From Firmicutes bacterium UBA994 (GTDB taxonomy: Bacteria > Bacillota > UBA994), in the NCBI GenBank assembly GCA_002292025.1, contig DBBC01000040.1, positions 1 through 9,908 of the forward strand: a stretch of 9,908 bases of DNA, written 5' to 3'. The position numbers and the translations under genes were made by a program. Position 1 is the stretch's first letter. Each line of letters begins with the position of its first letter. The notes under the pieces were generated by a model. The model was given only the letters and a program-made list of their open reading frames with translations. It searched no databases and was not told the origin of the DNA. Shown in pieces: positions 6,086 to 9,908 of this stretch.

Positions 6086-7455
6086 CTATGCTACATGTAA
6101 AATGCACTCCACTTCCTCCCAACGCCCACTGGCACTTTTTGCCCGTAACGACGCAACAGACTGGCCCGATTTAATGTTCCATCGCATGCCGGATTGCTTC
6201 ATCCGCTGCTGAATTACTTTCTTATTTCCACTTTCCACCGCACCGCTTCCGATATTGATCCCTTGTTGCCGTAGCGCTTTGTAGTTCATCCGATCTCGAT
6301 TGTTGGATAAGTAGGTGCGCAAGTTCGGCACCCCCGCCGGCAGCCTAGCAGCATAGGCAGCAGGAATGGAGGCCAATGCTTCGTCCAAATCTCCTTCGTC
6401 TATTCTGGTAATCACGGATTCCGCCCAGTCCTTTCTACGCGCATCATCCGTCGGGTATAGATATCTAGCGTAGGTATACACATTCTCGCACATGTGATAA
6501 TAATCCAACACCTGTATGGCATCAGGAAACAATTCATCGTACATGTTCCGGAGCCAATGCGCACCGTCACCCATTACGATTGTTTTTTGTAAGCTGCCAT
6601 AACCACCCTGCACTGCCGCACAAAAAAGCAACTTTTTAAAACCCTCCACCCCACCAAAATACGTCACGTATTCTTTATCCATAAGGACGGGCCGTCCTCC
6701 CCTACGAGTGAGAACATGAACGTCACTGTAAACTAGCCCCAACTTCATCTCTTTCCAACTCGAACCGTCCTGCCCTTGTTCGCGCGTGTTCACCTGAGAC
6801 CCATCCGCCATCACATAAAGCGCCCCAGGCTTCTGCTGATGCGGCGGTACCAAAGGAATGGCTTCTTCCGGCTGAGCCATGGCCGTTTCGGCCGCTTCCA
6901 TCTGTTGCGCATGAACTTTTTGCCCTGTCTCTTCAGTAATTTGTCGAATCAAAAATGCGCTGACTTTGAGCCCCGACAAATACTCAAAACCCCGTGCCGC
7001 AGCTTCGAATGAGGGAGCCATTTGCCCGGCATACGCAATTTTCGCTGCCATTTCAGGCGTCGTTTTGTGCCCAACCTCATCCAGTCCCAGCATCGTGTCG
7101 ACGAGGCTAAAGTCTTTGCTACAGCGACGGCAGACATACCAGTTTCGTTCTAGCGCAATAAGGCCTTGTGTCGTTAGTACTTCTATTTTCGCCTCTTTGG
7201 CATTTATTCTTGTTTCTTGTCCACACCACGGGCAGGCACAGTTTTTTTTTCCTCGTTTTCCTCCGCTTCCTTCAATAGCTCCGTTGTTGTTTTCCGTACT
7301 TCCTGTGACATCTTGTTCATAACATCGGTTAAGTGTTTTTCCAATTCCCGATGGGTGAGCTTTCCTTGTTTGATAAGTATTCTCATGTTCTCCTTGTATT
7401 GGCCCATAATCTCCCGCGTATTATCGTTATCTCGGCCTTTCTTTTTGTTGTCCAT
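6086..7455 (-). CDS. ISKra4-type DDE transposase, expressed through a -1 frameshift
   Basis: The first frame starts at the ATG at 7455 (AGGGAGG at 7464-7470, 8 nt away) and on its own would stop at 7204 after 83 residues. At the A9 run, a -1 shift joins it to a second frame that runs to TAG at 6086, giving about 456 residues. The N-terminal ~71 residues are charged and helical. A zinc ribbon follows with CACPWC (73-78) and CRRC (109-112). The likely catalytic acids are D218 (MADGSQVN), D297 (GDGAHW) and E408 (GSGAVESG), and LDYYHMCE lies between the last two. The C-terminus has KQSGMRW and SGRW. All family landmarks are present and no internal stop occurs, so the enzyme looks functional. It cuts and joins the element's own ends. 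Confidence 0.9.
7241..7254 (-). other. A9 slippery site for -1 frameshifting in the transposase gene
   Basis: On the minus strand the mRNA reads GAGG, nine A, then CTGT. In the first frame this is GAG GAA AAA AAA ACT. Slipping back one base gives AAA AAC TGT, which opens the frame encoding CACPWCG and the rest of the transposase. A homopolymer of nine A allows tRNA-Lys slippage or RNA-polymerase slippage. An assembly error in the homopolymer is the main alternative explanation. Confidence 0.75.
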
Positions 7456-7535
7456 GTTATCAGCCTCCCTGAAATAGAGTTTTGATTACATGGTAATCTA
7501 TGAGCCTAGATTTGTCCAGTCCTGAACCCTTACGA

Positions 7536-7577
7536 CTCCTATTTACATTTAATGGTACATAAAAATCAATTGCGCCC
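7536..7577 (-). repeat. Right terminal inverted repeat of the insertion sequence
   Basis: Read on the minus strand it begins GGGCGCAATT (7577-7568), continues TTATGTACCA, then the six bases TTAAAT absent from the left end, then GTAAATAGGAG (ending 7536). TTAAAT directly precedes GTAAAT, so the length difference may reflect a 6-bp near-tandem duplication here or its loss on the left. Confidence 0.8.
7540..7569 (-). promoter_or_regulatory. Possible transposase promoter inside the right terminal repeat
   Basis: On the minus strand TTGATT (7569-7564) and TAAATA (7545-7540) are separated by 18 bp, a plausible sigma-A -35/-10 pair pointing into the transposase gene about 85 bp upstream of its start. 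The spacer contains the six bases missing in the left repeat. This is a motif match only. Confidence 0.35.
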
Positions 7578-7638
7578 CAAACGTTCTTGGTGGTTAAATT
7601 ATTGAACCTCGTAATAATTTGGGGAGAGGGGAAAGATA

Positions 7639-8250
7639 ATGAACAGCGGCGAGATGATAAAAGCGGGCAAGGTTATTTTATCCCTTGTCGTGCCGGGGAC
7701 CCTCGCGGTGCTATATTGGCTTGACCGGTATCCGTTTATACGCCGGGAACTGTCACGCGGGGGTTTGCTGCCGGTATGGTTTATTGCGGCTGTTATTTTC
7801 CTGACCCCTTTCGTGGTCATTTTGGGCGTCGCCGCCATCGATAAGTACTTCCATGCCAAAGAGGGGTATAAGTTAGGCATGAGCGAGGCTTTTTATAAAG
7901 TTGTCCTTGCCTCCACGCCCTTGGCTATAAACGCCGTAGTTCTAGCAATTTTAGATGCATATAGCATCGGCGCAGGCGACCCGTGGCAGGAGCCGTTTAC
8001 ATTTTTTATGTTTATGTGGATGCCGTTTGGAGAACTAATCCTCGGCGATATACTCTCGGGTTCTGTGCTAGTTTATTTGGGGTGGTTAATCCTGCATTAC
8101 GGTGCGGGATGGGTAGGGTTTTTTCTGATTTACGTTAAGCTTGCCAAGATCCGCAAGCAGCGTCTGTACCTTGCCTTAGCGGTTATCCCGGTCTTCGTCA
8201 CTATTGTTGAGGTGGTGCGCATCGGTCTTGTCGGCATATGGATTGATTAA
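7639..8250 (+). CDS. Multi-pass membrane protein of unknown function
   Basis: This 203-residue protein is mostly hydrophobic, with about five to six membrane segments: roughly 12-28, 44-66, 88-106, 118-150 (one or two helices), 155-168 and 176-201. Basic loops (DRYPFIRRELSR, VKLAKIRKQR) suggest cytoplasmic sides; DKYFHAKEGYKLG forms another loop. No family motif or transport signature is recognised. The ATG at 7639 is preceded by GAGAGGGG at 7624-7631, 7 nt away. This leader is strikingly like that of the broken gene at 5721 (both contain GAGAGGGGAAA). The gene lies 61 bp from the insertion sequence and converges on the AI-2E permease gene 50 bp away. No obvious terminator separates the two. 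Confidence 0.8.
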   Translation: MNSGEMIKAGKVILSLVVPGTLAVLYWLDRYPFIRRELSRGGLLPVWFIAAVIFLTPFVVILGVAAIDKYFHAKEGYKLGMSEAFYKVVLASTPLAINAVVLAILDAYSIGAGDPWQEPFTFFMFMWMPFGELILGDILSGSVLVYLGWLILHYGAGWVGFFLIYVKLAKIRKQRLYLALAVIPVFVTIVEVVRIGLVGIWID

Positions 8251-8300
8251 ATCTTCTTACTTTTTGCTTGGGACGGGCAGTATTGCTCTAGTCGCTTCTC

Positions 8301-9401
8301 TCAGCTCGGTTTAGCAGGTTCACGCAACAGGCGCACTAACATATAGGAGTGACTCAGTACCACGCGCAAGACGGCGTAAGCCGGTATGGCCAGTAGCACG
8401 CCAACGAAACCTGCCAGCTGGCCCGCCGCCAAAATCACGAGAATGATGGCGACGGGGTGGCTGGCGAACTTTTTGCCCATGATGCGTGGGGAAATAAGCA
8501 GCGATTCTATTTGCTGCACTATTATCATTACGAGCAAGGCCCGCCAAGCCATGCCGGGAGAGTGGATTATGCCTACGATTAAGGCGGGTAATGTGCCTAT
8601 GATCGGGCCGACAAAAGGCACGATGTTGGTGACCGTTGTGATAATGGCCAGTACTAGCGAGTAGTTAATCCCGATGATCACGTAACCAATTAACGCGAGA
8701 ACCCCTACACTTAGTGACACTAACGCCTGCCCCTGAATGTAGGTGCTGAGTGCTCTGTCCATGCCATAAAGCACGGACTTAACTTCAGAGCGGTGACGGC
8801 GGGGCAGCCAGCTGACAAGCGCTTCTGGCAAGCGGTGACCGTCAAGTAGCATATAGAACAAGAGAAAGGGGATAAGCACAAGTGTGGTCACCACATTTGT
8901 GGTCATCTCAAATAGTTGGGCCATGTGCTGCCCGGCAGTCAGGAGCATGTTATTGACCATCAAAGTCAATTGGTTGACCATCTCCTCGAGGGTAAACGCG
9001 CCGTGAGCAAAAAAGCGCGATATCCATTCGTGCTCTTCTAGTGCCAGCAGGCGCTCGCGCAATGACCGAATCAACAGAGGTGCATTGCCGATAAGGCTGG
9101 CCAATTGCTGGCGCAGCAGTGGAACAAGCATCGTAGCGATCAACCCTAGCAACGTGGCGACAAAGACATAGACAAACAGTATGGCTAGTGCGCGCGGGAG
9201 CCGGCGTGATGTTAACCAGTCCACGACGGGACAGAACCAGTAGTAGAGCAACCCAGCTATGATTACAGGCCAAAAAAGCGCCCCCACTACCAGCAGCACC
9301 GGCGTAAAGACAAAGGAGATTTCGCTCCCTACCAAAATGATAAGAAATATCAAAAGAACCCATGCCGCCCCGCGAAAAGCACGTGACGCAAACACCAGCA
9401 T
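8301..9401 (-). CDS. AI-2E family transporter (TqsA/PerM-like permease)
   Basis: This integral membrane protein of 366 residues has about eight helices and the usual length for the family. Hydrophobic pairs lie at about 12-57 and 70-96. A soluble amphipathic stretch at 97-165 follows, then helices from 167 onward. Family signatures are YIQGQ (221-225), NIVPFVGPIIG (259-269) and SPRIMGKKFASHPVAIIL (304-321). Members export signals or small solutes, or act as ion antiporters; the substrate here cannot be told. The ATG at 9401 directly abuts a G6 run, leaving no spacing. A GTG two codons later (9395) is 6 nt from that run and may be the true start. Upstream on the same strand lie a mini-protein gene and an rluD-type gene; two palindromes separate them. 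Confidence 0.93.
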   Translation of the reverse strand: MLVFASRAFRGAAWVLLIFLIILVGSEISFVFTPVLLVVGALFWPVIIAGLLYYWFCPVVDWLTSRRLPRALAILFVYVFVATLLGLIATMLVPLLRQQLASLIGNAPLLIRSLRERLLALEEHEWISRFFAHGAFTLEEMVNQLTLMVNNMLLTAGQHMAQLFEMTTNVVTTLVLIPFLLFYMLLDGHRLPEALVSWLPRRHRSEVKSVLYGMDRALSTYIQGQALVSLSVGVLALIGYVIIGINYSLVLAIITTVTNIVPFVGPIIGTLPALIVGIIHSPGMAWRALLVMIIVQQIESLLISPRIMGKKFASHPVAIILVILAAGQLAGFVGVLLAIPAYAVLRVVLSHSYMLVRLLREPAKPS

Positions 9402-9419
9402 CCCCCCGTTGAACTAAGG

Positions 9420-9460
9420 TGACCAAGGCCAAGCCTTGGTCAGCACATGCATTTGCATGT
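9420..9460 (-). other. Two adjacent perfect palindromes between the mini-protein and permease genes
   Basis: TGACCAAGGC (9420-9429) pairs with GCCTTGGTCA (9433-9442) around CAA, a 10-bp stem. ACATGCA (9445-9451) pairs with TGCATGT (9454-9460) around TT, a 7-bp stem. They sit 15 nt after the mini-protein stop and 18 nt before the permease start. Neither has a T tract on the minus strand, so an operator, an RNA processing site or a weak terminator is as likely as a standard terminator. On the plus strand the second is followed by TTT. Confidence 0.5.
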
Positions 9461-9474
9461 TTTGGCAAACTCAA

Positions 9475-9555
9475 TTAATACACCTTTTTTTCCTTCTTAG
9501 GTTTATCTTGCTTTGGCTTCTTTGTTTCCTTTTTAACGACTTTCTCTTTGCTCAC
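9475..9555 (-). CDS. Lysine-rich mini-protein of 26 residues
   Basis: Starting from GTG at 9555, the product begins MSKEKVVKKETKKPKQDKPK and ends KEKKVY before TAA at 9475. About half of its residues are lysine, with some glutamate and no hydrophobic segment, so it would be disordered, strongly basic and cytoplasmic. It might bind RNA, ribosomes or DNA, but that is inference. AAGGAGG (9564-9570) lies 8 nt before the GTG, a near-ideal site that argues strongly for translation. It begins 19 nt after the stop of the pseudouridine synthase gene, so the two are probably co-transcribed. Small lysine-rich proteins of this kind occur in Clostridia but remain uncharacterised to my knowledge. Confidence 0.72.
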   Translation of the reverse strand: MSKEKVVKKETKKPKQDKPKKEKKVY

Positions 9556-9574
9556 CTATTAGTCCTCCTTCCCG

Positions 9575-9908
9575 TTAATTTGCATGTTCAGTTGAGTCTG
9601 TCTTTAGTATACCACCAGAGAGGACCGTAAGCAAAGCAGATATATCCGCCGGCAGGGAGGCAGCGACCTTGATGCGCTCGAGTGTTGCGGGGTGGATAAA
9701 AGAGATTGTACTGGCATGCAATGCTTGTCGCGCGATGAGTGGCGACTTTGAGCCGTACACCTCGTCTCCGACAACGGGGTGACCGATATGAGCGAAGTGG
9801 ACGCGAATCTGATGCGTGCGTCCTGTCAGCAGTTGCGCCTTCACCATACTGGCCCCCGGCAAGAGCTGTAGCCGTTGCCAGAGGGTGCGAGCCGGGCGCC
9901 CTTCAGGG
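9575..9908 (-). CDS. RluA/RluD-family 23S rRNA pseudouridine synthase, C-terminal part
   Basis: Only the last ~111 residues are in the window; the gene continues past the right edge. The visible part starts PEGRPARTLWQRLQ and contains LLTGRTHQIRVHFAHIGHP followed by VVGDEVYG, the conserved core of the RluA family's C-terminal catalytic subdomain. The catalytic aspartate motif (HRLD) and any S4 RNA-binding domain would lie outside the window. The enzyme converts uridines in rRNA (or tRNA) to pseudouridine. Which positions it modifies, and so whether it is RluD, cannot be told from this fragment. It ends with a TAA at 9575 and is followed closely by the lysine-rich mini-protein gene. Confidence 0.93.
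   Translation of the reverse strand, partial: PEGRPARTLWQRLQLLPGASMVKAQLLTGRTHQIRVHFAHIGHPVVGDEVYGSKSPLIARQALHASTISFIHPATLERIKVAASLPADISALLTVLSGGILKTDSTEHAN

Larger units (their letters stand above)
6047..7577 (-). mobile_element. Insertion sequence of the ISKra4 type, about 1.53 kb
   Basis: The element contains one transposase gene on the minus strand and is bounded by imperfect inverted repeats beginning GGGTGCAATT (left) and, on the opposite strand, GGGCGCAATT (right). The family assignment rests on the transposase sequence (zinc ribbon, MADGSQ, GDGAHW, GSGAVESG, QSGMRW). The size suits the family. No direct target repeat is visible: the 8 bp outside are AGTGCATC on the left and CCAAACGT on the right. 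It has cut the gene starting at 5721. The downstream part of that gene is missing on the right, so one end probably suffered a deletion or recombination after insertion. Confidence 0.85.

Noticed and set aside
6949..7137. Alternative minus-strand frame of 62 codons in the transposase gene
   Set aside because: It is an out-of-frame shadow; the frame with the zinc ribbon and catalytic residues is continuous through this region.
6039..7585. Possible 8-bp target duplication around the insertion sequence
   Set aside because: The flanks AGTGCATC and CCAAACGT do not match, and moving the ends by a few bases does not give a direct repeat.
7587..7617. Possible promoter TTGGTG with TAATAA before the 7639 gene
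   Set aside because: The spacing is 19 bp and the -35 is weak; not convincing enough to annotate.
8950..9474. Minus-strand frame of 174 codons overlapping the permease gene
   Set aside because: It is out of frame with the clear AI-2E protein, has no family motif, and would span the palindromes.

Overview
The window looks like a chromosomal segment of a Firmicutes bacterium, probably a Clostridia-type anaerobe. This is inferred from the strong GGAGG-type ribosome binding sites, the use of TTG and GTG starts, the roughly even GC content, the gene families present and a lysine-rich mini-protein behind an rluD-type gene. No marker gene fixes the genus.

Left part (1-6046) is accessory in character. 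It holds a run of plus-strand genes for exported or membrane proteins without a recognisable pathway: a membrane-anchored 217-residue protein (TTG start); two tandem copies of a small four-helix membrane protein inside a ~537 bp direct duplication; a ~700 bp decayed-looking stretch; a secreted 268-residue protein closed by a strong terminator; and a membrane-anchored 650-residue alpha/alpha-toroid (prenyltransferase/squalene-cyclase-like repeat) protein. The toroid gene is followed, in the same frame after its stop, by an orphan matrixin-type zinc-protease tail carrying a shifted HExxHxxGxxH motif. After that comes the front end of another exported protein, cut off by an insertion sequence.

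Middle (6047-7577) is a complete-looking insertion sequence of the ISKra4 type on the minus strand. Its ends are imperfect inverted repeats that differ by 6 bp. Its transposase is split over two frames and joins by a -1 shift at a run of nine A. No target duplication flanks it and the lost 3' part of the interrupted gene is not on the other side, so the junction has probably been rearranged.

Right part (7578-9908) is calmer: a 203-residue multi-pass membrane protein on the plus strand, converging on a minus-strand block of an RluA/RluD-family pseudouridine synthase (cut by the window edge), a 26-residue lysine-rich mini-protein with an excellent ribosome binding site, two adjacent palindromes and an AI-2E family permease.

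No tRNA, rRNA, CRISPR array or recognisable riboswitch was seen. The points most worth following are the duplicated small membrane gene with clear purifying selection on its core, the broken metalloprotease tail, the frameshifting transposase with asymmetric ends, and the mini-protein.
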